Shown here piece after piece: positions 26,001 through 34,868 of a stretch of DNA of 64,000 nt. The stretch is from Fimbriimonadaceae bacterium. GTDB lineage: Bacteria > Armatimonadota > UBA10988. Numbering within the stretch: the stretch's first letter is position 1; each line of letters starts with the position of its first letter. The notes under the pieces were generated by a model, which was not told the DNA's origin, made no database searches, and was given only the letters and a program-made list of their open reading frames with translations. The position numbers and the translations under genes are program-made. Location: assembly GCA_020850355.1 (NCBI GenBank), contig JADZEX010000022.1, positions 1 to 64,000 of the forward strand. Direction: 5' to 3'.

Positions 26001-26397
26001 TGCCGACCTGGTCCCAGCCGCGCGGGAAGCGGGTCTTGGCAAACCGCGCCAGCGGCAGGTGGAAGGCCCGCCAGCCGCGGAAGTTGCAGCGCACGGTGGC
26101 GGCGAAGTAGTCGATGCCGTCCTGAGCGGCGTCCTCACTGCTGACCACCAGGGTCAGCGTGGTGTTGGTCGGCGCGGCGCAGTGGACCGCGAAGCGCGCG
26201 GTCTGGAAGGGCGTCCAGTCGGCCGGCGCGTCTTGACACAGCGCCGTCGGGTTGGCCACCGGGTCGGGCCAGGCCAGGCTGGGGGCGCCAGCGCGCGGCA
26301 GCGCCGGGTCGGGTTGCAGCACCGTCCAGCGCGCCAGGGTGGTCGGCGCGGCATGAGCCGGCCCCAGCAGCAGCAACAGCCAGCCGCACCGCAGCAT
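23038..26397 (-). CDS. Secreted heparinase II/III-like polysaccharide lyase
   Basis: A 1119-residue exported protein with a short signal peptide (MLRCGWLLLLLGPAHA). An alpha-helical toroid domain (~300-560) precedes the heparinase II/III-like beta domain. The latter carries the conserved H639-E-D641 in GHCHEDMGHLSVSAYG followed by LLVDTGRHAYS. YHAMTLDCFLQPVLLGLYNEYP is the matching toroid segment. About 170 C-terminal residues look like a carbohydrate-binding module. Enzymes of this group cleave uronic-acid polysaccharides by beta-elimination, which fits the sulfatases nearby. The start is ATG 26397, eight bases after GGGAG; a GTG nine bases upstream lies too close to that site. The gene is divergent from the histidine kinase at 26651. 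Confidence 0.85.
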   Translation of the reverse strand: MLRCGWLLLLLGPAHAAPTTLARWTVLQPDPALPRAGAPSLAWPDPVANPTALCQDAPADWTPFQTARFAVHCAAPTNTTLTLVVSSEDAAQDGIDYFAATVRCNFRGWRAFHLPLARFAKTRFPRGWDQVGNVFWSANWAHDLDPTLQLHLTGVRLDDAPAAEQPWEDRLALAQELLPGLRELRAQLLPLAQRNQFFDPFGRLTQAIETAGAMPPTAPATVSDAVRQLEADLPFLDQAAPWWRTVFLDDAALFAGLDLTHPGLQPVAAAAARAAWPEARAALLDYYRARTKPSWYGRWDSPQQPPVSDLRDSAADALLAHQFTMSPEPTQDLGPAFDWTVFPGVDIEWPTRVHRHFHWSTLAGAYRRTGRDAYATELVRQLFDWAQDNPVERWDASRRRWSWSTLNTTIRIYSSWIDAWLRTRTSPAWTPDALFCYLAALREHGRFLMANHANQGNWVVAEARGLVELGVIFPEFQEAAAWREEGYRRLQHELELQVLADGVHVERSPGYHAMTLDCFLQPVLLGLYNEYPIPGREQFVAKLEQMHELYLYGSRPDRRMEQTGDADPMSVLGMLDRGWQMFRRADMRWLRTNGTAGQAPVYRSYGFQAAGLYISRSAWGDPQALWSLLDWGGFLGHCHEDMGHLSVSAYGTNLLVDTGRHAYSWPARAPFFETKGHNTVLVDQRTQKRRDPLDSWWVSCEAGDAFWGLTDNSEPLRFQRTLVFRQPGAAGPGYWLVHDALDGTGSHRLDQRWHGHESVKATVRDGQFTFAGADQASLVLAPLPAAGLQAAVVPGAVSYAWYQQTPVDVAQFSLTGAVPAGFTTLLYPTPPGTPPAQVTLRRLPCPPPATAFAATIVDRGRTFVDTWLLQPGEPALRTAGPLASDARVAVVRAEGGALTWQLYGGQTLQWDGRDLLRATAPRRAAWIAAPGAAVQEQLTAPAPVEPPREPGGPRFEIAAPPPPGPAASGRSSAFVGPLPAGAVVVQAEEFTAQGGGTVEVSAAKVGAVGRSFLHWDQAGHWLEWRLTPPAGRWRLLLRACHPEPEALRAVHWNGQPVAGAAALAVPGSGGWSGERDDWRTVAWAPPGGLASDGQAVTLRLENVDGRGLNLDWLALIPEG

Positions 26398-26572
26398 GAT
26401 CGGCACTCCCTCGCCACCTTGGTTCGCCGGCGGGGCGGCGAGTCCTGCCGGCCAGCCGAGGTGTCGGGTCCGCCCCGCGGTGGGTATGCCTCCTCTATGC
26501 GGCCCCGCCGAAGCGTGGTAACGAGCCGCCTCCGCGGCGCGATCACGGGCTGGTCAGGCCCGCCGGGGCGGC

Positions 26573-26602
26573 TTGACAGGCACCCTCGCCGCGGAGGATA
26601 AT
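26573..26602 (+). promoter_or_regulatory. Strong sigma-70 promoter ahead of the histidine kinase operon
   Basis: TTGACA (26573-26578) and GATAAT (26597-26602) lie 18 bases apart, a near-consensus pair and the best promoter in the window. Transcription would begin near 26609 and give a leader of about 40 bases. It supports the GTG start at 26651 rather than codons inside the promoter. The rest of the 253-base divergent spacer (26398-26650) shows GC-rich sequence without a recognised gene; the promoter of the heparinase-like gene must lie there too. Confidence 0.7.
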
Positions 26603-26650
26603 GGCGCGGCTCCTGGGGATGCCCAAGGCCGCGGAAAGGGAGCTCGGCCG

Positions 26651-28444
26651 GTGTTCAGCGAATCATCGATTCATTTCCTCCGCACTTATGCTTCCGACAT
26701 CATCAGCCGCTGGATGGAACTCTGCCGCACGGAGCTGACCGCCGACTTCCTGGCCGGAGCGGCCTTCGGCAGCAAGTCGCTGCCGCAGCTTCACGAGCAG
26801 ATTCTGGAAGCCTTCGAACAGCGGGTCTACCGCGAACTGAACCGCAGCATCGACGCCCTGATCCGGCATCCGGAGACCCCCAGCCCGCTCGATGTGAAGG
26901 TGCTCCTGGCCTGCTACACGAAGGCCGCCTTCGAGGTCTTCGAGCCGCGCGAGAGCAGTCTGCGCGATGCCAAGGCGATCCGCGCCGACCTGCCGCAGAT
27001 GGGCCGCGTGCTGAAGCAGGTCTACAGCGAGCGGCTCTGCCCGAAGCTGGTCGACATCGTCGCCAGCAGCCGCGACGACCTCCGCGAGCGCTGGCTGCGC
27101 GACCTGCCCACCGCGCGCATCTCAGACCACTTCTCAGTACTCTCCGAAGAAGACCGCGCGACCTTCGTCGACCAGACTCTGGAGCTGTACGAAGCGATTC
27201 TCCGCGGACGCGAACAAGACCTCGTGCCGCACCCCCACGACCCAAGCCAGGGCTGCGGCCTGCTGGAGTCCTGGATCCTGCGGCAGGTTGACTACTTCAA
27301 CCCCAAGGGCTTCACGCTGTTGGCGCTGCTGCGCGCGGTCGAGCATCTGCCGCTGCTGCTGGAGCCGCTGCTGTGGCGTGACACGGCGGGCGATGCCTGG
27401 ACCTACCGGGTCAGCCTGCTGCTGCTGGTGGACGCCCGCAACACCGTGGCGCACGCCCTCGCCGACGCCTACATGGACCGCTTCAGCCGCAACTTTTACG
27501 GCGAAGTGGGGATCATGCTGCACCGCATCAAGAACAAGCTGACCTCGGTCCCGACGACGATGCAGATGGTCCTGGCGGTGAGCGGCGACGACAAGTACGA
27601 GCAGCTCCTCGACCCGATGGTGGTGACTCTCGCCGAGGCCGCCCTGCTGGGCGACCACGACCGCCTGACGCAAGCCGTGGTTGAGGCCCAGCGCGGGCTG
27701 CTGGCGGCCCACGCCGCTGGCGCGGAGCTGGCCCCGGCCGTCGCCGAACTGCAGGCCGCCAACGCCGCGCTGGACGAGTTCACGGCCGAGCACGGCGCGA
27801 CCATCGACAACGTCAAAATGATGAAACTCGACGCCGGTGGGGTCGAGATGGTCCTCGAGATGCTCGAGATCGTGCTGGAGGGCGGCAAGCAGACCGAGGA
27901 GCTGACCAAAGACCTGCAGCTCCGCATGAACGAGATGTACGAGCGCGAACCCCCGAAGCGCGAGCTGATTCCGGTCAGCGAGCTGCTGGCCGCCGCGACC
28001 GCCGAAGCGGCCGTCGACGCGCGCGCCAAGGACATCCACTTCCTAATCGACGACCAGGCCGACAGCCTGCGGATCCTCGGCGTCCGCCGCGAGATCGGCC
28101 GGCCGTTCGTGCAGGTCATGGACAACGCCATCAAGTACACGCCGACCGGCGGCGACGTCACCGTGACGCTGCGGCCCGACGGCGGCGACCATGTGGTGTT
28201 TGCCTGCAAAGACAGCGGCATCGGCATTCCGCCGGGCGAGGAGGAGCTGGTCTTCTCCTTGTGCGAGCGCTGCTCCAATGCCAAGGACTTCGCCAACGGC
28301 ACCGGCACCGGCCTCTACCACGACCGCATCACCGTGATGCACCATAACGGCGAGATGTGGTGTGAATCCGGCGGCATCGGCAAGGGTACCACGATGTACA
28401 TCCGGCTGCCGCTGGTGAGGGAGACCGCCGCGGTCCCGGCGTAA
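26651..28444 (+). CDS. Cytoplasmic sensor histidine kinase
   Basis: A 597-residue protein without membrane segments. The phospho-acceptor region reads IMLHRIKNKLTSV, with H291. The ATPase domain shows the N box D491-N-A-I-K-Y, the G1 box D521-S-G-I-G, and the G2 box NGTGTGLY (549-556). The first ~280 residues are helical and match no sensor domain I can name. Start GTG 26651 is set by a GGGAG site eight bases upstream and the promoter at 26573. Ten bases separate it from the TPR gene, with which it must be co-transcribed. No response regulator is adjacent in this operon; the regulators at 33666-35998 are the nearest. Confidence 0.88.
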   Translation: MFSESSIHFLRTYASDIISRWMELCRTELTADFLAGAAFGSKSLPQLHEQILEAFEQRVYRELNRSIDALIRHPETPSPLDVKVLLACYTKAAFEVFEPRESSLRDAKAIRADLPQMGRVLKQVYSERLCPKLVDIVASSRDDLRERWLRDLPTARISDHFSVLSEEDRATFVDQTLELYEAILRGREQDLVPHPHDPSQGCGLLESWILRQVDYFNPKGFTLLALLRAVEHLPLLLEPLLWRDTAGDAWTYRVSLLLLVDARNTVAHALADAYMDRFSRNFYGEVGIMLHRIKNKLTSVPTTMQMVLAVSGDDKYEQLLDPMVVTLAEAALLGDHDRLTQAVVEAQRGLLAAHAAGAELAPAVAELQAANAALDEFTAEHGATIDNVKMMKLDAGGVEMVLEMLEIVLEGGKQTEELTKDLQLRMNEMYEREPPKRELIPVSELLAAATAEAAVDARAKDIHFLIDDQADSLRILGVRREIGRPFVQVMDNAIKYTPTGGDVTVTLRPDGGDHVVFACKDSGIGIPPGEEELVFSLCERCSNAKDFANGTGTGLYHDRITVMHHNGEMWCESGGIGKGTTMYIRLPLVRETAAVPA

Positions 28445-28454
28445 GGAGAACGAC

Positions 28455-31400
28455 ATGCGGCTGACGTGGTCCCGCGTCGGGTGGACCGCCAGCGTGCTGG
28501 TCCTGCTGCTCGGCGCCGCCGCGGCGCAGCAGAGCGCTACCCTTTACCAGTCCGCCGAGGCCGCTTTCGTCGACAAGCAGTACGACAAAGCGCTGACCAC
28601 TTTCAAGCAGTTCGTCGAACGCTACCCCGACGACCGGCTGGCCGCCCGCGCGTTGCACCGCATCGGCGAGTGCCACGGCGCGCAGCAGCGCTTCGAGGAA
28701 GCCGCCCTGGCTTTCCAGGTCTGCTACAAGCGCTACCCCGACGCCGCCGTCGCCGACAGCGCGATGTTCAACGAGGGGTTCTACTTCTTCAAAGCCCAGA
28801 AGTGGCAACCCGCCGCCTTCGCCTACTTCAACTACACCAAGAAGGGCACCAACACCGTCTACCGCGCCCAGGCCTGCTACTGGCGCGCCGAGGCCTATTA
28901 CCAGCTCGGCCGTTACGAAGACGCCGTCAAGTCGTACCAGGAGCTGCTGGCCTTGCCGGCCGAGAACCTGGCCGAGCCGACCGTCGCCGACCTGTTGCCC
29001 TACACCCGCTACTCCATCGCGGTCAGCCTGTTCGAGGCCAAGAAGTACCCGGAAGCGCTGGACGCGGCGAAGCAGGTGCTGGCGAAGCACCCGCAGCACC
29101 CGGTGGTGGCCGACGCGCTGTGGTACGGCGGGCAGGCGCTGCGGCAGGCGAAGCAGCTCAACGAGGCGGTCGCCTGGTTCCAGCGGCTGGTGGACGAGCA
29201 CGCCAAGTCGGCCCTGGCGCCCGACGCGCTGTACGCCATCGTCGAGATCGAGCAGGCCCGCGGGCGGCGCGAGGCCGCCCAGAAGGCTGCCGACCGGCTG
29301 GCCAAGGAGTACCCGGGGGCCGACGCGCAGAGCAAGAACGCCCGGCTGCGGATGGCCAACGAGCGGCTCACCGCGAAGGACTACGCCGCGGCGGCGAAGC
29401 TCTACCGCGAAGCCCTGGCCGGTGCCAGCGGCGACGCCGCGGCAGCCGCGCTGCACGGGCTGGCCGAGGCCAGCTTCGAGCTGCAGCAGTGGGACGAAGC
29501 GATCAGCGCCTACCGCAAGCTGATCGACCAGCACCCGCGCTACCAGACCGTCAACCGCGCCAAGCTGCGGCTGGGTGAGGCGCTGCTCCGGAAGGGCGAC
29601 CCGGCCGGTGCCGAGACGCTCTACCGCGACTACCTGAAGGGCACCCCGAGCGGCACCGACGCGGTCCTGGCGCGCTACAACCTGGCGCTGGCCGTGTTGC
29701 AGCAGGGCCGCAAGGACGACGCCATCGGTCTCTTTGGCGAGGTCGCCAACGCCGATCAGAAGGGCGATACCGGCGGGAGCGCGCTGCTCGAGGTCGGTCG
29801 CCTGCAACTGGAAGCCCGCCGCTTCGCCGAGTCGCGAGTCGCTTACCAGGAGTTCCTGCGGCGGCTGCCGACCCGCCCTGAGGCCGCCACGGCGCACTGG
29901 GGCAGCGGTGAAGCGAGCTACGGCCTGAAGGACTGGAACCGCGCCGCGACGGCCTACAAGGCGCTGGTCGACGGGTTCCCGAAGCATGCGCTGGTCGAAC
30001 GGGCCTACTACCGGCTGGTCGACGTCTACCGCGCGCTGGGCCAGATGGACACCGCCAACCAGTACAGCGCCAAGCTCAAGCAGCTCTTCCCGACCTCCAA
30101 GCTGACCGCCGCCACCGTCTTCGCCAGCGGCCGCGAGCGCTTCAAGGCCAAGGACTACAAGGGCGCGGTGACGGCCTTCGAGCAGTTTCTGAAGCAGTAC
30201 CCCGACCACGAGGACACCCCGGTCGCGAAGGCCAACCTGGCCGCCAGCCTGTACCTCGCCGACGGCCTGCCCGACCGCTGGAAGCGGGCCGCCCTGGCCT
30301 ATGCCGATCTCGCCAAGAACCACCCGACGGTGGCGCCCGACGCGCTCTTCTGGGCCGGCTCGGCCTGGACCGAGGCCGGCGACAGCGCCCAGGCCGCGAC
30401 CGCGCTGCGGGCCTTCGTGACGCAGCAGCCGACCAGCACCTACGCCGCGCGCGCCTGGCTGCTGCTGGGCAAGGCGCTCGCCGCGAAACAGCCCGACGAA
30501 GCCGTGAAGGCTTTCACAGCCTGCGCCGAAGCCGCCAAGGACGACCTGCCGTTGCGCAGCGAGGCCCGCAGTGAGGCCGCCTGGGCGTTGCTGGCCGCCG
30601 GTCGCGAGGAGGCCGCCTACACCGCCTTCGAGGCTCTGGTGGCCGACGACCCGACCGGCCGCTTTGCGCCCGAAGCGCGCTTCCACCTGGCCGGGCGGCT
30701 GCACCAGCAGAAGAAGTACGCCGAGGCGGTGACCGCCTACAGCGAATGGCTGAAGGCCTTCGGAACGCACAGCCTGCGGGCGCGCGTGTTCTACAACCTG
30801 GCCTTGGCGCAGGAGGCGCAGGGGCAGTTCGCCGGCGCCGCGCCGAACTACCAGCAGGCCGCCGGCCAGTTGCCAGTGGCCGACGACGACCTGAAGCAGC
30901 AAGCCGCCTACCGCCGGGGCTTCTGTCTCTTCAAGGCCGGTGACCCGGCCGCCGCGCTGACCGCCTTCGACGAGTTCGAGAAGGGCTGGCCGAAGAGCAA
31001 GCTCCGCGCCGAGGCGGCCTACTATCGGGGCCGCGCGCTGCTGGAGCAGGACAAGTGGGCCGAGGCCGCGACGGTCTTGCAGAACGCCATCAACGCCTGG
31101 CCGGACCATGTGCTGACCGCCTCGGCGCGGCTCAACCTGGGCCTGGCGTTGCAGAATCTGCAGAAGTACAGCGAGGCCGTGGCGGTCTACCAGGCCCTCC
31201 TGAAGCTGCCCGACCTGGCCGATGACCTGGTGGCGCAGGCGCAGGTCCACCTCGGGGAGTCGCTCTACGCCCAGAAGAAGCACGCCGAGGCGCTCGACGT
31301 CTTGCTGCGCGCGGAGCTGGGCAAGGTCGAGACCGTCCGCCCGGCGGCGCGCTACTGGGCGGCGATGTGCTACAACCAGCAGGGCGAGGTCGCCAAGGCA

Positions 31401-31490
31401 CGCGAGAAGCTGCAGGCCATCATCAACGACACGCCGCAGTCGGAGTGGGCCCAGAAGGCCAAGGCGGCGCTCAACCAGCCGGGCACCTGA
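28455..31490 (+). CDS. Exported TPR-repeat protein
   Basis: 1011 residues. A signal peptide (residues 1-~24, SVLVLLLGAAAA) is followed by about two dozen tetratricopeptide-like helix pairs that fill the rest of the chain. Recurrent units include ALTTFKQFVERYPDD, AVTAFEQFLKQYPDH and ALTAFDEFEKGWPKS, which resemble the repeats of YbgF/CpoB and BamD-type periplasmic scaffolds. It is probably a periplasmic protein-interaction platform. A clear AAGGAGA site precedes the ATG. It follows the histidine kinase by ten bases, and its TGA overlaps the next ATG by one base (TGATG), so the three genes form one operon. No enzymatic domain was seen. Confidence 0.88.
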   Translation: MRLTWSRVGWTASVLVLLLGAAAAQQSATLYQSAEAAFVDKQYDKALTTFKQFVERYPDDRLAARALHRIGECHGAQQRFEEAALAFQVCYKRYPDAAVADSAMFNEGFYFFKAQKWQPAAFAYFNYTKKGTNTVYRAQACYWRAEAYYQLGRYEDAVKSYQELLALPAENLAEPTVADLLPYTRYSIAVSLFEAKKYPEALDAAKQVLAKHPQHPVVADALWYGGQALRQAKQLNEAVAWFQRLVDEHAKSALAPDALYAIVEIEQARGRREAAQKAADRLAKEYPGADAQSKNARLRMANERLTAKDYAAAAKLYREALAGASGDAAAAALHGLAEASFELQQWDEAISAYRKLIDQHPRYQTVNRAKLRLGEALLRKGDPAGAETLYRDYLKGTPSGTDAVLARYNLALAVLQQGRKDDAIGLFGEVANADQKGDTGGSALLEVGRLQLEARRFAESRVAYQEFLRRLPTRPEAATAHWGSGEASYGLKDWNRAATAYKALVDGFPKHALVERAYYRLVDVYRALGQMDTANQYSAKLKQLFPTSKLTAATVFASGRERFKAKDYKGAVTAFEQFLKQYPDHEDTPVAKANLAASLYLADGLPDRWKRAALAYADLAKNHPTVAPDALFWAGSAWTEAGDSAQAATALRAFVTQQPTSTYAARAWLLLGKALAAKQPDEAVKAFTACAEAAKDDLPLRSEARSEAAWALLAAGREEAAYTAFEALVADDPTGRFAPEARFHLAGRLHQQKKYAEAVTAYSEWLKAFGTHSLRARVFYNLALAQEAQGQFAGAAPNYQQAAGQLPVADDDLKQQAAYRRGFCLFKAGDPAAALTAFDEFEKGWPKSKLRAEAAYYRGRALLEQDKWAEAATVLQNAINAWPDHVLTASARLNLGLALQNLQKYSEAVAVYQALLKLPDLADDLVAQAQVHLGESLYAQKKHAEALDVLLRAELGKVETVRPAARYWAAMCYNQQGEVAKAREKLQAIINDTPQSEWAQKAKAALNQPGT

Positions 31491-32530
31491 TGCGCCGCGC
31501 GCTGGCCCTGGCGGGCCTGCTGCTCTGGGGAGGTTCCGCGATGGCCGCGTCACGGTTGCAGGTCGACGACGTCCGGGTGCTGGTCAACGACGGCCTGCAC
31601 AACGCCTTCACCGATCTCTGTCGCTTCCGCGGGCAGCTCTACCTGACCTGGCGCGCCTGCCCCGACGGCCACATGCTGTTCACCAGCTCCCGCATCAAGG
31701 TGCTCCGCAGCGCCGACGAGGGGGCCACTTGGACGCTGGTGCATGAGTTCGGCGTGCCCGGCCGCGATGTCCGCGATCCGCATTTCCTGGTCTTCCGCGA
31801 CCAGCTCTTCGTCTACAGCGGCACCTGGCTGGTGCGGCCCGGGGCCACGCGCGACATCAACGAACACCTCGGCTACGCCGCGGTCACGGCCGACGGCACC
31901 ACCTGGCGGTCGCCGGTGCTGCTGGAAGGCACCTACGGCCACTACATCTGGCGGGCCGCCACGGACGGGCAACTGGCCTACCTGGTCGGCCGCCGGAAGC
32001 GCCACTTCGCGGCGACCGACGACACCGGCGACGGCGTGGCGATCACCGAGTCCGCCCTGCTGGTCAGCGACGATGGTCTGATCTGGCGACACCGCGGGCT
32101 GTTCCTGGCGGAATGGGGCGACGAGATCGCCTTCCAGTTCGCCCCCGGGGGCAGCCTGCTGGCCATCGCCCGCGGTGGTCAGGACCGCGTCGCCCAGGTG
32201 CTGCGGGCCGACGCGCCGTACCAGCAGTTCACGCAGGTCCCGCTGGACCGCCAGGTCGGCGGGCCGCTGCTCGCCCGCTGGGGTGACCATTGGCTCGTCG
32301 GGGGGCGGCAGCACCAGCCCGAGGGGCCGCGGATGGCGCTCTACGAGCTGCTCGGCGACACGCTGCAGCCGCTCGCCGAGTTCCCCAGCGGCGGCGACTG
32401 CTCCTACCCGGGCTTCGTCGCGCTCGACGCCCAACGCGGGCTGCTCAGCTACTACTCCAGCCATCAGGGCAGCGGCAAAGGCCTGGCGCCCTGCCACCTC
32501 TACCTGGCGCGCCTGCGCTGGGTCGACTGA
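31490..32530 (+). CDS. Exported sialidase/BNR-fold protein
   Basis: A 346-residue protein with a signal peptide (ALAGLLLWGGSAMA). Repeated segments such as VLRSADEGATWTLVHEF, AAVTADGTTWRSPVLLEG and LLVSDDGLIWRHRGLFL are BNR/Asp-box-like blades of a sialidase-type beta-propeller. The catalytic set of true sialidases (Arg triad, Tyr-Glu) cannot be confirmed by eye, so this may be a glycan-binding or non-sialidase member. Its ATG overlaps the TPR stop (TGATG), so it is translationally coupled to that gene. The oxidoreductase follows after 15 bases, consistent with a shared sugar-related role. Confidence 0.75.
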   Translation: MRRALALAGLLLWGGSAMAASRLQVDDVRVLVNDGLHNAFTDLCRFRGQLYLTWRACPDGHMLFTSSRIKVLRSADEGATWTLVHEFGVPGRDVRDPHFLVFRDQLFVYSGTWLVRPGATRDINEHLGYAAVTADGTTWRSPVLLEGTYGHYIWRAATDGQLAYLVGRRKRHFAATDDTGDGVAITESALLVSDDGLIWRHRGLFLAEWGDEIAFQFAPGGSLLAIARGGQDRVAQVLRADAPYQQFTQVPLDRQVGGPLLARWGDHWLVGGRQHQPEGPRMALYELLGDTLQPLAEFPSGGDCSYPGFVALDAQRGLLSYYSSHQGSGKGLAPCHLYLARLRWVD

Positions 32531-32545
32531 CGACCGGGGGGCGTG

Positions 32546-33658
32546 ATGCGTCTCGGCTTCCACGGCGAGCTGCGCGACGATCCAGTGGTGCGGGTCGGCT
32601 TCATCGGCTGCGGCAGCCACGCCTTTCGCAATATCTACCCGGCGCTGCAGTTCGTGCCGCTGGAGCTGGTGGCGGTCTGCGACCTGCAGCCCGACCGCGC
32701 CGCCGCCTTCGCCCGGCAGTTTGGCGCCGAGCGAGCGTACCACGACCACCGCGCGATGCTCGCCACGGAGGACCTCGACGCGGTGCTGATCGTCACCAAC
32801 TACGACGAAGCCGGGCGGCCGCGCTTCCCGGCGTTGGCCGCCGACTGCCTCCGTGCCGGGTGCCATGTCTGGATGGAGAAGCCCCCGGCCGCCAGCAGCG
32901 CCGAGCTGACCGCGCTGCAGGAGCTTAGCGCAGCGGTTGGCCGGCAGGTGATGGTCGGCCTCAAGAAGATGTTCGTCCCGGCCAACGAGCACGCCGCCTG
33001 GCTGCTGCAACAACCCGACTTCGGGCCGCCGCAGGTGGTCACGCTGATGTACCCACAGCACCTGCCGACGGTCGAGCAGTTCCGCGCCTGGCGTGACGAG
33101 CGCCAGCCGGTCGGCGCCGTGGTCGGCTTCCTCGACCACCTTTGTCACCCCGCCGCGCTGTTGGTCTACCTGCTCGGCCTGCCGCAGACGCTGTACTACG
33201 AGCGCAGCGCTGCCGGGGCCGGCGTGGCGGTCTTCAGCTTCGCCAGCGGCACGGTCGCCAGCCTGCATCTCAGTGGCGGCGCGCCGACCAACGGCGGGCT
33301 GGAGCAGACCGTGATCGTCGGTCGGGGGGGCCGCCGGATTGTGGTCAGCAACAACACCCGGGTCGAGTACCACCGCGATCCGCCGGGCCGGCCGGGCGAG
33401 GGGTATGGCTCGACCCCGAGTTTCTTCCGCGGCGCGCCGAGCGAGACCGCGGCGGTCTGGCAGCCGGAGTTCAGCCTCGGGCAGCTTTACAACAAAGGGC
33501 TCTTCCTGCTGGGCTACTACGGTGAGCTGCAGGAGTTCGCCACGGCTCTGTTGGAGCAGCGGCCGGTGGCCAAGGGAACGCTCACCCAGGCCTGGCAGGT
33601 GACCCGCCTGTTCGAGGCGTTCGCCGCCGGCCCGCGACAGGTGATCCCAATCGACTAG
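32546..33658 (+). CDS. Gfo/Idh/MocA family oxidoreductase
   Basis: About 370 residues. The N-terminal Rossmann motif GFIGCGSHAFRN (residues 18-29) and V43-A-V-C-D46 bind NAD(P). E111-K112-P113 is the intact EKP motif, in contrast to the E-V-P of the homologue at 2225-3301. The C-terminal part includes VGFLDHLCHPAALLVYLLG, a typical active-site helix with histidines. It is probably a sugar or inositol dehydrogenase of unknown substrate. The ATG at 32546 follows a G-run; GTG 32543 is an alternative. It ends the operon led by the histidine kinase and stops seven bases short of the convergent HDOD gene. Confidence 0.9.
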   Translation: MRLGFHGELRDDPVVRVGFIGCGSHAFRNIYPALQFVPLELVAVCDLQPDRAAAFARQFGAERAYHDHRAMLATEDLDAVLIVTNYDEAGRPRFPALAADCLRAGCHVWMEKPPAASSAELTALQELSAAVGRQVMVGLKKMFVPANEHAAWLLQQPDFGPPQVVTLMYPQHLPTVEQFRAWRDERQPVGAVVGFLDHLCHPAALLVYLLGLPQTLYYERSAAGAGVAVFSFASGTVASLHLSGGAPTNGGLEQTVIVGRGGRRIVVSNNTRVEYHRDPPGRPGEGYGSTPSFFRGAPSETAAVWQPEFSLGQLYNKGLFLLGYYGELQEFATALLEQRPVAKGTLTQAWQVTRLFEAFAAGPRQVIPID

Positions 33659-33665
33659 CGGGCAG

Positions 33666-34868
33666 TCAGGCGCCGCCGACGCGTTGCTCGGCGGCCGCCT
33701 GCCACTGCGGCAGGTCGTTGTCCAGCCCAAGCTGCGCCAACCAGGCGTCGTCGACGCGGCGGGTGTGGCGCGGCACCGGCAGCGCGCGGCGGTCGTTGTC
33801 GATCACATTGGCGACGTGGACCGCCACCAGCGGTTCGAACCCCGGCATCACGCTGTCGCGGGGCGTGTGGTGGAAGGCGACGGCCTCCACCACCGGGCTC
33901 GAGAGGCCCCAGAGCCCCAGCAGGTAGGCCCCGGCCTCGGCGTGCGTCGCGCCGAGCACCTCGCGCTCGGCGGTGATCACGTCGGTCGGCCGGCGCTGCA
34001 TCAGGTCCAGCACCTCGCCGTAGGCCTCCGGGGCGTTGGCCGCCAGGTAGAGTTTGCCGACGTCGTGCAGCAAGCCAGCCAGGAAGGCGTCCTCGCAGGT
34101 CTGCAGCTTCGACTTCGCCGCCTGCGCCACGGCCCGGGCCTGGAGCGCGACCGCGAGGCTGTGCTGCGCGACGAACTCGGCATCGAAGCCGGGCACATCG
34201 CCGACCCGAAACTGTGTGAAGACCTGCGCGCTGAGGACCAACTGGCGAATCGTCTCGAGCCCCAGCAACGCCACGGCCTGCTCGGCGGCCATCACGCGGT
34301 GGCGCAGGCCGAAGAACGGCGAGTTGACCCATTGCAGGATCTTGGCCGTCATGCCGGGGTCCTGTTCGATCACCCCCGCGACATCGGCGGCGTCCGAGTT
34401 CTCCTGGCGCAGCACATCCATCAGCTCCATGTAGAGCCGCGGCATCGCCGGCACCGCCTGCGCGCCGCCGACCAGCGCGCTGAGGCGGGGCGAGGCGTAC
34501 AGCTCCTGCAACGCCACGGTGCGCTGGATCACCGACCGCAGCACGTCCGGATCGCAGGGCTTCGCCAGAATCTGGTGGACGCGGCCGGAGACCGCAAACA
34601 GCCGGCGCGGGTCGGCGTGACCGGTCAGCACCATGCGGACAGTCTCGGGGTGCTGCTCGGAGGCCAGCCGCACCAGCTCGGCACCGTCCATCTGCGGCAT
34701 CATCATGTCGGTCACGAGGACCTGCGTCGGCGCAGCGGCGAGGGCGCTGAGGGCGTCCTCGCCGGTCTCGCAGAAGACCAGATCCCACTCGTCACGCCAC
34801 GACCGCAGCATCCGCCGAAGCCCGTGCAGGACGTTCGGTTCGTCGTCTACGAAAACAATGCGCTTCAC
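33666..34868 (-). CDS. Response regulator with HDOD output domain
   Basis: A 400-residue two-domain protein. Residues 1-~120 are a receiver domain with the acidic pair D8-D9, phospho-acceptor D54 (VTDMMMP) and K103-P104. Residues ~135-340 are an HDOD domain (YMELMDVLRQENSDAADVAGVIEQDPGMTAK-like opening, VNSPFFGLRHRV, LHDVGKLYLA), a metal-dependent-phosphohydrolase relative usually lacking complete HD catalysis. It starts at a GTG whose last two bases are shared with the TGA of the HD-GYP gene (GTGA overlap). It is the last gene of a kinase, HD-GYP, HDOD operon, so it likely receives phosphate from the kinase encoded at 35995-38277. Confidence 0.92.
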   Translation of the reverse strand: MKRIVFVDDEPNVLHGLRRMLRSWRDEWDLVFCETGEDALSALAAAPTQVLVTDMMMPQMDGAELVRLASEQHPETVRMVLTGHADPRRLFAVSGRVHQILAKPCDPDVLRSVIQRTVALQELYASPRLSALVGGAQAVPAMPRLYMELMDVLRQENSDAADVAGVIEQDPGMTAKILQWVNSPFFGLRHRVMAAEQAVALLGLETIRQLVLSAQVFTQFRVGDVPGFDAEFVAQHSLAVALQARAVAQAAKSKLQTCEDAFLAGLLHDVGKLYLAANAPEAYGEVLDLMQRRPTDVITAEREVLGATHAEAGAYLLGLWGLSSPVVEAVAFHHTPRDSVMPGFEPLVAVHVANVIDNDRRALPVPRHTRRVDDAWLAQLGLDNDLPQWQAAAEQRVGGA

